Positions 17,843-27,565 are shown, numbered from the stretch's first letter. The stretch: 64,000 bases of DNA from an uncultured Phycisphaerales bacterium (GCA_937868095.1 CALMLO010000036.1:1-64000); one strand, 5' to 3'. The notes: generated by a model from the sequence alone, not told the origin. Translations and numbers: made by a program.

Positions 17843-18471
17843 TTGCCGGAATCGAAGGGAAATTGGTTGCTTTGGAAGAGGACAAGGGCCTGGTTCAGGT
17901 AGGGCCGGTCTGTTATGAAGTCCTGCTGGCCGGCTATGCCGTCAGTGCTCTCAGCGGTGCAATCGGAACGACAATCACACTTTCGACACTCGAATATTTT
18001 GAAGGGTCGCCGGGCGGCGGCAATCTGATTCCCCGTCTGGTCGGCTTTTTGAGCGATTCAGAAAAGGCCTTTTTTAACTGCTATACGAGCGTGAAGGGGA
18101 TGGGCATAAAAAAAGGCCTTAAGTCGCTGGCTATGCCGATCGGGCGGATTGCCGATGCTGTTGAAAACGGAGATGAAAAGTTTCTGGCTACCTTGCCGGG
18201 TATCGGCAAGAGAATGGCGCAAGTCGTCATTGCGGAACTCAAGGGCAAACTGGGGCGGTTTGCTTCTGTTTCTGAGACCAGCGGCCGGGCTGAACCGACG
18301 GCTTTCAGAACGTTTCAGATGGAGGCCCTCGAGATTTTGATTGCCTGGGGAGAAAAACGAGCTGAGGCAATGGAACTGATAGAAGCGGCGTGCCGAAAAT
18401 ATCCTGACATCCGCAGTGCTGAGGAGCTGGTGCCGCTGGTTTATCGAATTAAGCAGGGAATTGAAGTCTGA
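17839..18471 (+). CDS. ruvA: Holliday junction branch migration protein RuvA
   Basis: Binds the four-way junction as a tetramer and recruits the RuvB motor. An N-terminal OB fold (MIAGIEGKLVALEEDKGLVQ) is followed by two helix-hairpin-helix motifs, VKGMGIKKGLKSL and LPGIGKRMAQVVIAELKGKL, and a small C-terminal domain that contacts RuvB. It has 210 residues. ATGA overlap with ruvC and a two-base gap to ruvB show a single ruvCAB unit. Confidence 0.95.
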   Translation: MIAGIEGKLVALEEDKGLVQVGPVCYEVLLAGYAVSALSGAIGTTITLSTLEYFEGSPGGGNLIPRLVGFLSDSEKAFFNCYTSVKGMGIKKGLKSLAMPIGRIADAVENGDEKFLATLPGIGKRMAQVVIAELKGKLGRFASVSETSGRAEPTAFRTFQMEALEILIAWGEKRAEAMELIEAACRKYPDIRSAEELVPLVYRIKQGIEV

Positions 18472-18473
18472 CG

Positions 18474-19523
18474 ATGGCTATCGAGCGGGTTATAAGCGGG
18501 CAATCCGGGGGTGAAGGGGAGGAGCAGTTCAATTATGCGCTGCGTCCGCGTCTGCTTGAGGAGTGTGTCGGGCAGGATGGGGTTCGGCAGAAACTGGCTA
18601 TTGCGATTGAGGCGGCGCGAAAGCGGGGCGAGCCGCTGGAGCACATTCTTTTTTATGGGCCGCCCGGTCTGGGCAAGACGACGCTGGCCCATGTGATTGC
18701 CAACGAAATGGGAGCAGCTATTCGGGTTACCTCCGGGCCGGCTCTTACCAAGCAGGGCGATGTGATGGGGCTGCTTTCCAATATCGGCACGGGCGATATT
18801 CTTTTTATTGACGAGATTCATCGTCTTAGTGCGCCGGTGGAGGAGTTTTTGTATCCGGCGATGGAGGATTTCAAGGTTGATTTTACGGTGGACAGCGGCC
18901 TTCACGCCAAGACTATCAATTTTCCGCTTAAACGGTTTACGCTGATTGGGGCGACGACGCGGGCGGGTCTGCTGAGTGCTCCGCTGCGCGGCCGTTTCGG
19001 GATTCTTCATCATCTTGACTTTTACAGTCCTGAGGAACTGACGCAGATACTTCGCCGTTCCGCGGCTCTTCTGGCACTTCATTGTGCGGAGGGGACGCTG
19101 GAGCAGATAGCCCAGCGAAGCCGCGGCACGCCGCGGATTGCCAATCGCCTTCTCAAGCGGGTGCGGGATTATGCGCAGGTCAAGGGCGTCGGCAAACTGA
19201 CAGAGCCGATTGTTTCCAGTGCCCTTCAGATGGAGCAGATTGACCCGCTGGGGCTGGATGAACTGGATCGGGCATTTCTGCGGGCGCTGGCGACGGTTTA
19301 CGGCGGGGGGCCGGCGGGCATTGAGGCGCTGGCGGCGACCCTCGGCGAGGAACGGGACACGCTGGAGGATATGGTGGAGCCCTATCTGCTTCAGATTGGT
19401 TTTGTTCGGCGCACCAAACGCGGGCGTGAGATTACGCCTGCTGCGTGCCGGCATTTGGGACTCAAAGAGAAACGGCCTGAGCGTTCGAGTTTGCAGCAGG
19501 ATTTGTTTGAGGAAGACCGTTAA
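18474..19523 (+). CDS. ruvB: Holliday junction branch migration ATPase RuvB
   Basis: Hexameric AAA+ motor for branch migration. LRPRLLEECVGQ opens the domain, with Walker A GPPGLGKTTLAH near residue 62, Walker B LFIDEIHRL, the sensor GATTRAGLLSAPLRGRFG, and a C-terminal winged helix ending in RGREITPAA. It has 349 residues. The last four bases overlap the 3' end of convergent recO, so both lines of DNA repair genes end at the same point. Confidence 0.97.
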   Translation: MAIERVISGQSGGEGEEQFNYALRPRLLEECVGQDGVRQKLAIAIEAARKRGEPLEHILFYGPPGLGKTTLAHVIANEMGAAIRVTSGPALTKQGDVMGLLSNIGTGDILFIDEIHRLSAPVEEFLYPAMEDFKVDFTVDSGLHAKTINFPLKRFTLIGATTRAGLLSAPLRGRFGILHHLDFYSPEELTQILRRSAALLALHCAEGTLEQIAQRSRGTPRIANRLLKRVRDYAQVKGVGKLTEPIVSSALQMEQIDPLGLDELDRAFLRALATVYGGGPAGIEALAATLGEERDTLEDMVEPYLLQIGFVRRTKRGREITPAACRHLGLKEKRPERSSLQQDLFEEDR

Positions 19524-20245
19524 TCCGGTCGGCACTTCAGGGGGCTGCCGAGCAGTTCGGTAAAATGATAAAGCAGAAGGGCTTGGATTTCGTGAATTGT
19601 TTTTTCATCTGCATTTTTCAGAAGGTGGAGGTCGGCCAGCGCCGCGGCTGCCTGCGGGCTGATGCGTTTTTTTTCGGCAAACGCTCCTTCGCAGTCCGGG
19701 CAGAGCAGGCCGTTGCTGCGGCTGGAAAAGTAAATACTTTTCCAGTGCGGGCTGAAGGGATGGGGGCCGTTTGTACAGCGGTCCAGCACGGGTCTGAGTC
19801 CAATCTCCGAGAGCAGGGCTATCTGGTATAGAATCAGATGAATCTGAATCTCCCGCGGGTTCGGGGCCTGCTGGACGTTGGCTAAAAACCGGTGCAATGC
19901 TTCGAAGAGGCCAGGGTGCGGGTCTTCGGGCTGGGTGAGTTTTTCTGTCAGTTCGGCGGCGAGGAGGGCTGCATTCAGCAACTCCAGCCGTCTTCGCAGT
20001 CCGCTGAACAGCGGCTCCTGAGCAAACTCAGAAAGCACCGCCAGTCCCTCGCCGCGAGAGGGCCTATAGACGATGGTGCCGAAGGCAAATGTTTCGATGG
20101 GCCCGTCAAAGGGGTTCCTGGGGCGGCGTGATCCTTTGGCAATCGCTGAGATTTTGCCGGCCGACTGCGTCAGAAAGGTGACAACTTGCGAGGTTTCCGA
20201 ATAGACAACCGTTCGCAGGCAAATGGCTTGGTCCTTTTTCTGCAT
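19520..20245 (-). CDS. recO: DNA repair protein RecO
   Basis: RecO loads RecA at gaps with RecF and RecR. The N-terminal OB-fold signature is KDQAICLRTVVYSETSQVVTF and TQSAGKISAIAKGSRRPRN. A helical middle domain follows, and a zinc-type cysteine group (CTNG ... CPDC) lies near residues 165-190. It has 241 residues. It is the last gene of a minus-strand run and follows the CNNM/CorC gene by 2 bp. Confidence 0.92.
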   Translation of the reverse strand: MQKKDQAICLRTVVYSETSQVVTFLTQSAGKISAIAKGSRRPRNPFDGPIETFAFGTIVYRPSRGEGLAVLSEFAQEPLFSGLRRRLELLNAALLAAELTEKLTQPEDPHPGLFEALHRFLANVQQAPNPREIQIHLILYQIALLSEIGLRPVLDRCTNGPHPFSPHWKSIYFSSRSNGLLCPDCEGAFAEKKRISPQAAAALADLHLLKNADEKTIHEIQALLLYHFTELLGSPLKCRPD

Positions 20246-20247
20246 CG

Positions 20248-21513
20248 TTATTGGCTGACAGCGTTGCGGCCGGCTTCTTTGGGCAGTTTCTGAATCCGAA
20301 CGCGACGGACACTGCGCGGCTCGGCGTGGGTAATCGTCAGTTTCAGGTCTTTGTACTCAAATGACTCGCCTGTCTTGGGGATATAGCCCAGATGGGAGAA
20401 GACAAAACCGCCCAGGGTGTCGTAATCTTCTTCTTCGGGCAGGTCGATTTCCAACTCGCCGTTGATGTCTTTGATGTTGGCCCGGGCATCTACTTCGAAG
20501 GTGTTTTCATCGAGTTTCCGGAATGTTTCCGGAGGGGTATCTTCATATTCGTCTGCGATTTCGCCGACCAGTTCTTCGAGAATATCTTCGATGGTAATCA
20601 GTCCTGCGGTGCCGCCGTACTCGTCGAGAATAACGGCGATGTGGAGTTTCTGCTTCTGAAACTCGTGGAGGAGGTCCCGCAGCGATTTGCTCTCGGGGAC
20701 AAAGTAGGGTTTCCGCATCGTTTCCCGCAGATTAAATTCTTTGGGGTCTTTGCGGAGGAAGGAAAGGAGGTCTTTGGCATACAGCACGCCTACAATATTA
20801 TCGATGGTTCCTTCATAGACGGGTATTCTGGAATGGCCCGCCCGCTGAATTGCATTCAAGATTGTCGAAAGGTCTGCTGTGACGGGCACGGCCACCAGAG
20901 CCGTCCGCGGCGTCATAATTTCGCCGGCTGTTGTTTCATCCAGTTCGAGGACATTTTCGATCATCTCCATCTCTTCTTCATCGACGACGCCTTCGATTTT
21001 TCCCTGTTCGACGGCGCCGAGGATTTCTTCCTGGACTTCTTCGGGTGATTCGTCCGGAATGCCGGCGAGACGCTTGACCAGTCGGTCGTGCAGGTCTGCG
21101 GCTGCCAGAAAGGGGCTGACCAAATACATCAGCCCTTTGAGCAGGACGAAGGTGCGCGGGAGGATAAATTCACCGGCATGTCTGGCCCAGGAATAGGGGA
21201 CGATTACTGCAAAGGTCTCCAGGATGAGCAGGGCCGCCAGAAACGTCAGCAAATAGTGGCGGTCGCTCATCAGATGAACCAGTATCAGCAGAATGGCGAC
21301 ATTGATGAGCATCCGGAGAAAGGAGCAGGTGAGGGCAAGCCGCTCGCTAATCCGCAAAAATTCATCGAAGCGGTTTTCCCGGCCGGCGGCCCTGAAGCGC
21401 TCCTGCAGTTTCAGTACGGAGAAGTTCTGCAGGGCCAGTGCGTTCAAAGAGAGGAACAAAGAGGCCCCGGTTAATCCGCTTAAAAGCAGAATCCATCCTG
21501 CTGTTTCATTCAC
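20248..21513 (-). CDS. CNNM/CorC-family membrane protein with CBS pair
   Basis: An integral membrane protein of the hemolysin/CorC family, linked in known members to magnesium or other cation transport or homeostasis. The N-terminal DUF21 region has about four hydrophobic segments. A Bateman pair of CBS domains follows (EIMTPRTALVAVP, HSRIPVYEGTIDNIVGVLY), then the CorC_HlyC domain (LGGFVFSHLGYIPKTGESF). GTG 21513, with AGGAG upstream, is chosen. It overlaps the ybeY stop by 8 nt, and the longer reading upstream lies inside ybeY. Confidence 0.9.
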   Translation of the reverse strand: MNETAGWILLLSGLTGASLFLSLNALALQNFSVLKLQERFRAAGRENRFDEFLRISERLALTCSFLRMLINVAILLILVHLMSDRHYLLTFLAALLILETFAVIVPYSWARHAGEFILPRTFVLLKGLMYLVSPFLAAADLHDRLVKRLAGIPDESPEEVQEEILGAVEQGKIEGVVDEEEMEMIENVLELDETTAGEIMTPRTALVAVPVTADLSTILNAIQRAGHSRIPVYEGTIDNIVGVLYAKDLLSFLRKDPKEFNLRETMRKPYFVPESKSLRDLLHEFQKQKLHIAVILDEYGGTAGLITIEDILEELVGEIADEYEDTPPETFRKLDENTFEVDARANIKDINGELEIDLPEEEDYDTLGGFVFSHLGYIPKTGESFEYKDLKLTITHAEPRSVRRVRIQKLPKEAGRNAVSQ

Positions 21514-22018
21514 GTTTTTTTCTCCTGGTTTTTGCCGGTTTGACCGGGGCTGCATAGACTGTGCCGAAGCCGAGCTGGTTCAAAATCTGATCTTCTGCGT
21601 GATGCATTTTGGCTGCCTGTTCGGCATCGGTGTCATCGAAACCCAGCTGGTGAAGCAGGCCGTGAACGATATACAGCATCAGTTCCGCCTGGGGGCTGTG
21701 TCCGCGCTCGCGCTGGTCTGCCTGGCGGGCTGCCTGTTCGGCGTTGACCAAAATCTGAAAGCACCGCGGACATTGGTCCCGGCCGCTCAGGTCAAAACTG
21801 ATTACATCGGTGGTTTCGGCATCACCGAAATAGTCCTTGTGCAGTTTTCGCATGAGCGCATCATCTGTGACGGCGATTTCCGTCCAGGCGTTTCGGACAC
21901 CGAATTGGCGGAGGATACGCTGAACCGCCCGCCGAATCTTTGCCCGGTCTATGGGAAACGGTTCGGTCTGAATTTGGATAGAGACTGTGCAGGCCGATTG
22001 TTTTTTTGAGTCTGTCAT
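21506..22018 (-). CDS. ybeY: Endoribonuclease YbeY (rRNA maturation)
   Basis: A zinc-dependent single-strand endoribonuclease needed for 16S rRNA 3' processing and ribosome quality control. The metal-binding motif is HGLLHQLGFDDTDAEQAAKM; the third ligand position, usually His in HxxxHxxGyDH, reads Asp here, with nearby MHHAE. TTDVISFDL is another family marker. It has 170 residues. It overlaps both the HD gene upstream and the CNNM gene downstream, in the common phoH-HD-ybeY-corC order. Confidence 0.92.
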   Translation of the reverse strand: MTDSKKQSACTVSIQIQTEPFPIDRAKIRRAVQRILRQFGVRNAWTEIAVTDDALMRKLHKDYFGDAETTDVISFDLSGRDQCPRCFQILVNAEQAARQADQRERGHSPQAELMLYIVHGLLHQLGFDDTDAEQAAKMHHAEDQILNQLGFGTVYAAPVKPAKTRRKKRE

Positions 22019-23622
22019 GTGTTTGGCTGGTTGTTCGCCGGATTGTTTGACTGGTTGTTCGCTGTGTTTTGGGCTTTTTCGGCGGCGTGGGTTTCCTGTT
22101 TGTCTTCGCCGGCGGGCTTTCCATCGAGTTTCGGATAGGCGATACGGCCGTGATAGTGAGCCGCCAGAAACTTGGACATGCTTGCTTCAATCAAACTCAG
22201 CTCCCGCAGGGTGAGGTCGCAGTCGTCAAACTGTCCGTCCTGAAGCCGCTTCATGGCGATGCTGTGGACGAGGGCTTCAATTTTGGTGGGCGTGGGGTCG
22301 GTCAGAGACCGAGCCGCACTTTCTACGGCATCGGCCAGCATGATAATCGCCGCTTCGCGCGTGCGGGGCTTTGGTCCGGGATAGCGAAATTCAATTTCGG
22401 AAACTTCGTTATCCAGTTCTCCTTTTCGCTTGCGGGCCTCGTTGTAGAAATATTCCATCAGCGTTGTGCCGTGGTGCGTCTCGATAAACTGGCGGAGGAC
22501 GGCGGGCAGACCATATTTGCGGGCGATTTCCATTCCGTCGTTGACGTGGCCGATAATGACCAGTTTGCTCATTGCCGGCGAGAGCTGTTCGTGCCGGCTG
22601 ATAGAGCCCATCTGGTTTTCTACAAAATAGGAGGGCTTGTTGATTTTTCCGATGTCGTGATAGTATGCCCCTACGCGGCACAGCAGTCCGTTGGCGCCGA
22701 TGGCGTCGGCGGCTGTTTCGGCAATCGAGCCGATGAGCAAACTATGGCTGAATGTCCCCGGCGCCTCCATCGCCAGTCTTTTCAGCAGGGGCTGGTTGGC
22801 GTCGCTGTAGTCCATCAGGGTCATACTGGTTGCGATTCCGAACAGTTTCTCGATAAACGGCAGAAAGGCCTGTATGAATACGCCGACTAAAAATGTTGCC
22901 CCTGCTGCAAAGCCGGCATTCAGCGTCCTTTCGGCGTGGGGCTTCTGCTGGAGCAGTCCGAAGCAGAAGGCCATCAGAAACACTGCGACGGATGCGTAGG
23001 CACACACTTCGATGAGTTTCATGCGTGTGCGGATTTCCCGCAGGAGTCCGCAGCAGGTCAGCCCGCCGGCCATCATGGTCAAAAACAACTCCATCGTGGC
23101 CAGCTGATTGACGGAAAAACAAGCCAGTACGGAATAGAACACGGTCAGACCGATGGCAAAGCGCTGGTCGAATATCATGGTCAGGATGATGGCTGCCGTG
23201 ACGGTTGTGCCTGTGGCCAGGTAAATCACGCCTCCCTGCCAGATGGAGAAAAAGCGGTTGACAGCCAGCAGCAGCCAAAACAAGAGTGCCATCGTAAACG
23301 CGCGGTTGGCCCGGTTGAAAAAATGGGGCCGGCAATGATGAATATAAAAGACTGCGCCGAGCATAAGCAGGGCTGTGACAACAGTCAAAGCCCCTATCTG
23401 CGACCAGGGCTTGAAATATCGCATGCCGGAGGTCAGGAACTCCGGGTGTTCCGTATCCAGTGCCAGGAGAAAGACTACGCCGGCCAGAAAGGCGAAAAAC
23501 AGAAACGTCAGCAGCAGTTTTGTGATGCTGAACGGCTCCACCCATCGCCGGCTTCGTTCCGACGGAAGGGTTGTGCGGATGGGCTGACGCCGCCCGCTGG
23601 TTTTTTTACGAAACCATCCCAT
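22015..23622 (-). CDS. PgpH-type membrane HD phosphohydrolase
   Basis: A 7TM-HD protein of the kind that degrades c-di-AMP in other bacteria. About six or seven hydrophobic segments (residues 35-285) precede an HD domain with HSLLIGSIAETAADAIG, YYHDIGKI with the catalytic HD, HEQLSPAMSKLVIIGHV and ETHHGTTLMEYF. The tail is Asn- and Gln-rich. ATG 23622 overlaps the phoH end by 17 nt; longer readings lie inside phoH. The large extracytoplasmic domain typical of full PgpH proteins is missing, so the substrate is uncertain. Confidence 0.88.
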   Translation of the reverse strand: MGWFRKKTSGRRQPIRTTLPSERSRRWVEPFSITKLLLTFLFFAFLAGVVFLLALDTEHPEFLTSGMRYFKPWSQIGALTVVTALLMLGAVFYIHHCRPHFFNRANRAFTMALLFWLLLAVNRFFSIWQGGVIYLATGTTVTAAIILTMIFDQRFAIGLTVFYSVLACFSVNQLATMELFLTMMAGGLTCCGLLREIRTRMKLIEVCAYASVAVFLMAFCFGLLQQKPHAERTLNAGFAAGATFLVGVFIQAFLPFIEKLFGIATSMTLMDYSDANQPLLKRLAMEAPGTFSHSLLIGSIAETAADAIGANGLLCRVGAYYHDIGKINKPSYFVENQMGSISRHEQLSPAMSKLVIIGHVNDGMEIARKYGLPAVLRQFIETHHGTTLMEYFYNEARKRKGELDNEVSEIEFRYPGPKPRTREAAIIMLADAVESAARSLTDPTPTKIEALVHSIAMKRLQDGQFDDCDLTLRELSLIEASMSKFLAAHYHGRIAYPKLDGKPAGEDKQETHAAEKAQNTANNQSNNPANNQPNT

Positions 23623-24583
23623 TTTTTCGGTCCCGATCGTTTTGTTCCGCCTGCTTTTTCTGTTCATAGGCCTGGACGATGGTTTGCACCAGACTGTGCC
23701 GGACAATATCGGCCTCGGTCAATTCGACGAAACCAATCCCTTCGATTCCTGACAAGGTTCGGATTGCGTCTATCATGCCGCTGGTTTGGCCTCGTTCGAG
23801 GTCTATCTGGGTAATGTCGCCGGTGATAATCATTTTGGAGCCGCGTCCGAGGCGTGTCAGAAACATCAGCATTTGCGACGGGGATGTATTCTGGGCTTCA
23901 TCGCAGATTACGACGGCCTCATTGAGTGTACGTCCCCGCATAAAGGCGAGCGGAATAATTTCAATCACATCCATTTCCATCAGTTTCCGCATCTGGCCGA
24001 ATTCCATCATATCTTCCAGACTGTCGAGGAGGGGGCGCAGATAGGGATTGACCTTTGCCTGGAGGTCGCCTGGGAGAAAGCCCAGTCGTTCGCCGGCTTC
24101 TACGGCCGGACGAGCCAGCACGATTTTTCGGATTTGTCTTTTTCGGAGCATCGAGACGGCCACCGCCACGGCCAGATAGGTTTTTCCGGTGCCGGCAGGG
24201 CCGGTGCAGAAGGTCAGATCACTGCGGTGCATGGTTTTGATGTATTCGAGCTGGCCTTTGGTAAACGGTTCGATAATTCCTTTGCTCGAAAAGACCTCAA
24301 TCACTTCGTCCCGTTCGGGGCGTACTTGATTTTTTGACTGGTCGAGGATTTCGAGCACATCTTTGGGGTTTAGGGTGCCGCGTTTGATCAGCCGTTTCTG
24401 CATGCGGTCCAGGACGTCGGCTGTTTGACGAACCTGGGGATCTGGGCCGCTGATGAGGACCGTCTCATCGCGTGCCGTAATCCGAACATGGAGTTCGTTC
24501 TGCAGCAGCCGCAGATGCCTATCTGTCGGGCCGAACAGTTCCAGACGCTGCTGGTCAGACTGTACGATAAATTTCAGTTCCAA
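23606..24583 (-). CDS. PhoH family ATPase (YbeZ type)
   Basis: A P-loop NTPase thought to work with YbeY in RNA metabolism. A KH-like N-terminal part (residues 1-110) precedes FCTGPAGTGKTYLAVAVAV (Walker A), RPAVEAGERLGFLPGDL and VICDEAQNTSPSQM (Walker B), which are diagnostic of PhoH. It has 325 residues. It is the first gene of the phoH-HD-ybeY-CNNM-recO series. A 30-bp gap separates it from cdsA upstream, so the whole minus-strand run from purA could be one transcript. Confidence 0.94.
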   Translation of the reverse strand: MELKFIVQSDQQRLELFGPTDRHLRLLQNELHVRITARDETVLISGPDPQVRQTADVLDRMQKRLIKRGTLNPKDVLEILDQSKNQVRPERDEVIEVFSSKGIIEPFTKGQLEYIKTMHRSDLTFCTGPAGTGKTYLAVAVAVSMLRKRQIRKIVLARPAVEAGERLGFLPGDLQAKVNPYLRPLLDSLEDMMEFGQMRKLMEMDVIEIIPLAFMRGRTLNEAVVICDEAQNTSPSQMLMFLTRLGRGSKMIITGDITQIDLERGQTSGMIDAIRTLSGIEGIGFVELTEADIVRHSLVQTIVQAYEQKKQAEQNDRDRKNGMVS

Positions 24584-24613
24584 TTCTTTTTTATCCCTTT
24601 CGTGGGGTACTTT

Positions 24614-25474
24614 TTACTTCCACAAAAAAAACAGGTACGCAAGGGGTGCCGGCAGGAGAAGCGAATCAATCACATCCAGAACTCCGCCGAATCCGGGGAT
24701 GGTCTCTGAGGCGTCCTTTTGCCCGGCATCCCGTTTGAGCATCGACTCAGACAGGTCGCTCAATTGTCCTAATACGCCAAAAACCGCCCCAAAGATCACG
24801 GCCTGTTTTAGGGATATTATACCAGAAACGGCTGAAAGAAGACAGGCCCCTATTATGCCGCCCAAGACGGCGCCCCCCAGCCCCTCCCATGTCTTTTTGG
24901 GGCTGACGACAGGGGCCAGTTTATGTCTTCCCATTATTTTGCCAATGGTATAAGCTCCTGTATCAGAGCACTTTATGGTGAAAATATACAAAAGAATCGC
25001 CCACGGTCCGTCGGCAACCCGAATGGCCATCACGAAACTGGACAAAAAACCGAGATAAAAGATGGAAAAAAAGGAAGCCGAGCAGTTTTTGAGAGTTCCT
25101 TCTACTCCTTGCCGAACAATCTGGACTAAAAAAAGTCCGGCAAAAATCAGAAACAGCGAAAGCAAAAGATAATAAAGCAAAAAATGCTCCGGATTGTCTG
25201 ATAATGCGGCCCAGTAGAAAGCCGACGCCAGCACAATCGAGCCGACAACCGCCTCCGGTATGTAAATGCGAATGCCGCCGGCCCGGGCCAAGGCGGCTGT
25301 CTCCATTTGCGCCGGTACAGCCAGAAGACATACGAGGAGCAAAAAGAGAGTCCCCTGGGCTTTGCCGGCGATGGCGGAGCCGGACAGCGAGCCATCCATC
25401 CAGCCATCGAAAAGAATCAGCCCGACAAAAACGGCTGTCATCAGGGTTCCGAAAATCAAGCGCTGTTTGAGCAT
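24614..25474 (-). CDS. cdsA: Phosphatidate cytidylyltransferase CdsA
   Basis: Makes CDP-diacylglycerol from phosphatidate and CTP, the branch point of phospholipid synthesis. The protein has about eight hydrophobic segments. The C-terminal signature is complete: KCSDTGAY, SPKKTWEGLGG, and KDASETIPGFGGVLDVIDSL with its acidic residues. ATG 25474 with GAGG upstream gives 286 residues. The frame stays open far upstream through uppS, but that part is not CdsA-like. It follows uppS by 14 bp. Confidence 0.94.
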   Translation of the reverse strand: MLKQRLIFGTLMTAVFVGLILFDGWMDGSLSGSAIAGKAQGTLFLLLVCLLAVPAQMETAALARAGGIRIYIPEAVVGSIVLASAFYWAALSDNPEHFLLYYLLLSLFLIFAGLFLVQIVRQGVEGTLKNCSASFFSIFYLGFLSSFVMAIRVADGPWAILLYIFTIKCSDTGAYTIGKIMGRHKLAPVVSPKKTWEGLGGAVLGGIIGACLLSAVSGIISLKQAVIFGAVFGVLGQLSDLSESMLKRDAGQKDASETIPGFGGVLDVIDSLLLPAPLAYLFFLWK

Positions 25475-25488
25475 TTGGATACCTCGAA

Positions 25489-26262
25489 TCAGGAAGGTTT
25501 GGGCTGAATATCTCCAAACCTGCGGGCTCTTGCCGCAAAGGCCATGAGGGCCTTGTCCATGTCCGCCGGCGAAAAGTCCGGCCAGAGTGTTTCGGTTACA
25601 TAAAACTCCGCATAGGAGATTTGCCACAAAAGAAAATTGCTGATTCGCAGTTCTCCAGAGGTTCGGATGACTAAATCGGGGTCCAGACAGCCGGCTGTAT
25701 AAAGGTGATTGGATATGCACTCTTCGTCGATTTGTTCGGGCTGGAGCAGATTGCGGCGGCATTTGTCGGCAATGGTTCGTACGGCCTGGACAATTTCTTC
25801 CCGGCCGCCATAGTTCAGGGCCAGGCACAGGGCCATTCCTGTGTTGCCGGCTGTCAGACGCTTGGTTTCTTCGAGGGCATCAATCACGTGCTGAGGAAGA
25901 TTGTCCAGCGTGCCCAGGTGAATCAGCCGTACGTTATTTTTCATTAACATCGGCCGGATTCCCTCCAGATAGATGGCGTACAGATACATCAGAAAATCGA
26001 TTTCTTCTTTGGGGCGTTTCCAATTCTGCATGCTGAAGGAGTAAAGGGAGAGATACTCCAGCCCGATGTCCACACAGTATTGTGCGATGGTTTCTACCGT
26101 TTTTCCGCCTTGTTCGTGTCCTCGAAATCGGGGCAGTCCTCGCTGGAGTGCCCAGCGTCCGTTTCCGTCCATAATAATGGCAGCATGCCGCGGCAATGCC
26201 TCGCTCTTCAGCCCCAGCCGAAGGGCGGTTTGGCGGCGTTTTGTTTCGAAATCCGTCATCAT
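25489..26262 (-). CDS. uppS: Isoprenyl transferase (undecaprenyl diphosphate synthase)
   Basis: A cis-prenyltransferase that builds the C55 carrier lipid for peptidoglycan and other envelope polymers. HAAIIMDGNGRWALQRGLPR holds the catalytic Asp and the diphosphate-binding Arg, GHEQGGKTVETI follows, and the C-terminal end shows RTSGELRISNFLLWQISYAE. It has 257 residues. The start ATG 26262 overlaps the purA stop by 4 nt. A second ATG lies at 26259. Pairing with cdsA is common in bacteria. Confidence 0.95.
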   Translation of the reverse strand: MMTDFETKRRQTALRLGLKSEALPRHAAIIMDGNGRWALQRGLPRFRGHEQGGKTVETIAQYCVDIGLEYLSLYSFSMQNWKRPKEEIDFLMYLYAIYLEGIRPMLMKNNVRLIHLGTLDNLPQHVIDALEETKRLTAGNTGMALCLALNYGGREEIVQAVRTIADKCRRNLLQPEQIDEECISNHLYTAGCLDPDLVIRTSGELRISNFLLWQISYAEFYVTETLWPDFSPADMDKALMAFAARARRFGDIQPKPS

Positions 26263-27542
26263 AGGGGGTTTCGGTAAATAATCTGGCTTCGCTGGGGTCC
26301 CACGCCAACCATCGTGATGGGGATTCCAATGAGGGACTCGACGACCTCGAGGTATCGCCGGGCCGCCGGCGGAAGGTCTTCGGCCTTGTGGATTTTAGAG
26401 AGGTCCTCTTTCCAGCCGGGCAGGGTTTCATAAATGCATTCGGCGGCTTCCAGTTCGCTGCTGTCGCCTGGGAAAAAGGTTGTTTGCCGGCCATGGATTT
26501 GATAGGCCCGGCAGATTTTGACTTCGTCCAAGCCGGCCATGGTATCCAGATGCATCATTGCCGCCTCGGTGATGCCTCCGAGGCGAACAGTGAATGCCAC
26601 CGCCACCGCATCAAACCAGCCGCACCGTCTCGGGCGTCCGGTTGTGGTGCCGTATTCGTGTCCTTTTTCCCGGATAAGCTGGCCGATGGGATTGTTCAGT
26701 TCGGTGGGAAACGGTCCGCTGCCGACGCGGGTGGAGTAGGCCTTGGCCACACCAATGAACCGGCCCACATGGCGGGCGGGAATGCCGCTTCCCGGTCCCA
26801 GCCCCAGGGCGCTGGCGTTGGAACTGGTAACATAGGGAAACGTGCCGTGGTCCAAATCCAGCAAGGCCCCCTGGGCCCCTTCAAAAAGAATGGATTTCTC
26901 GGCATCGATGGCTTCAAAGAGCATCTGGGTGGTATTGGTGATGGACGGCAGGAGCGTCGGGCGCCATTGCATACATTTGTCAAAGATGGTATCGGCCTCC
27001 ATCGGGGGGGCGTTGTAGAGGGTGCCGAACAGTTTGTTTTTGTAGGAGACGATTTTTCGGAGTTTCTCCTTCAGTTCGTCGGGCTTTCGAAAATCCGCCA
27101 TCCGCACGGCGTAGCTGCGTCCGACCTTGTCGGCGTAGCAGGGGCCGATGCCTCGTTCGGTGGTGCCGATTTTGTTCTTGCCGAGGGCTTCCTCCCGCAA
27201 GCGGTCTTCGAGTTTGTGATAGTCGAGCACCACGTGAGCGTTTTCGCTGATAAACAGCCGGCCCTCCAGCGAGATGCCGCGTTCGTTCAGTGCGCTGATT
27301 TCTTCCATCAGGACGGCGGGGTCCACAACGACGCCGTTGGCAATGATGCACCGGCATCGCGGGCGGATGGCGCCGCTGGGCAGCAGGTGCAAAGCAAACC
27401 GCTGGTCTCCGATGATGACCGTATGGCCTGCGTTGGCTCCGCCGTTATAACGAACGACCAGGTCGCTCTGTTCGGCCAGAATATCGACTACTTTTCCTTT
27501 GCCCTCATCCCCCCATTGCAGGCCTGCGATACAGCAGTTCAT
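26259..27542 (-). CDS. purA: Adenylosuccinate synthase PurA
   Basis: Joins IMP and aspartate using GTP, the first committed step to AMP. GLQWGDEGKGKVVDIL at the N-terminus is the GTP loop. NGGANAGHTV, the IMP-binding GIGPCYADKVGR, TRVGSGPFPTEL and TTGRPRRCGWFDAV follow. It has 427 residues. The 3' end overlaps uppS. It starts 23 bp after the upstream unknown membrane gene, so the minus-strand unit may begin above it. Confidence 0.96.
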   Translation of the reverse strand: MNCCIAGLQWGDEGKGKVVDILAEQSDLVVRYNGGANAGHTVIIGDQRFALHLLPSGAIRPRCRCIIANGVVVDPAVLMEEISALNERGISLEGRLFISENAHVVLDYHKLEDRLREEALGKNKIGTTERGIGPCYADKVGRSYAVRMADFRKPDELKEKLRKIVSYKNKLFGTLYNAPPMEADTIFDKCMQWRPTLLPSITNTTQMLFEAIDAEKSILFEGAQGALLDLDHGTFPYVTSSNASALGLGPGSGIPARHVGRFIGVAKAYSTRVGSGPFPTELNNPIGQLIREKGHEYGTTTGRPRRCGWFDAVAVAFTVRLGGITEAAMMHLDTMAGLDEVKICRAYQIHGRQTTFFPGDSSELEAAECIYETLPGWKEDLSKIHKAEDLPPAARRYLEVVESLIGIPITMVGVGPQRSQIIYRNPL

Positions 27543-27565
27543 CCAACCCGCCTTCCTTTCTTTTT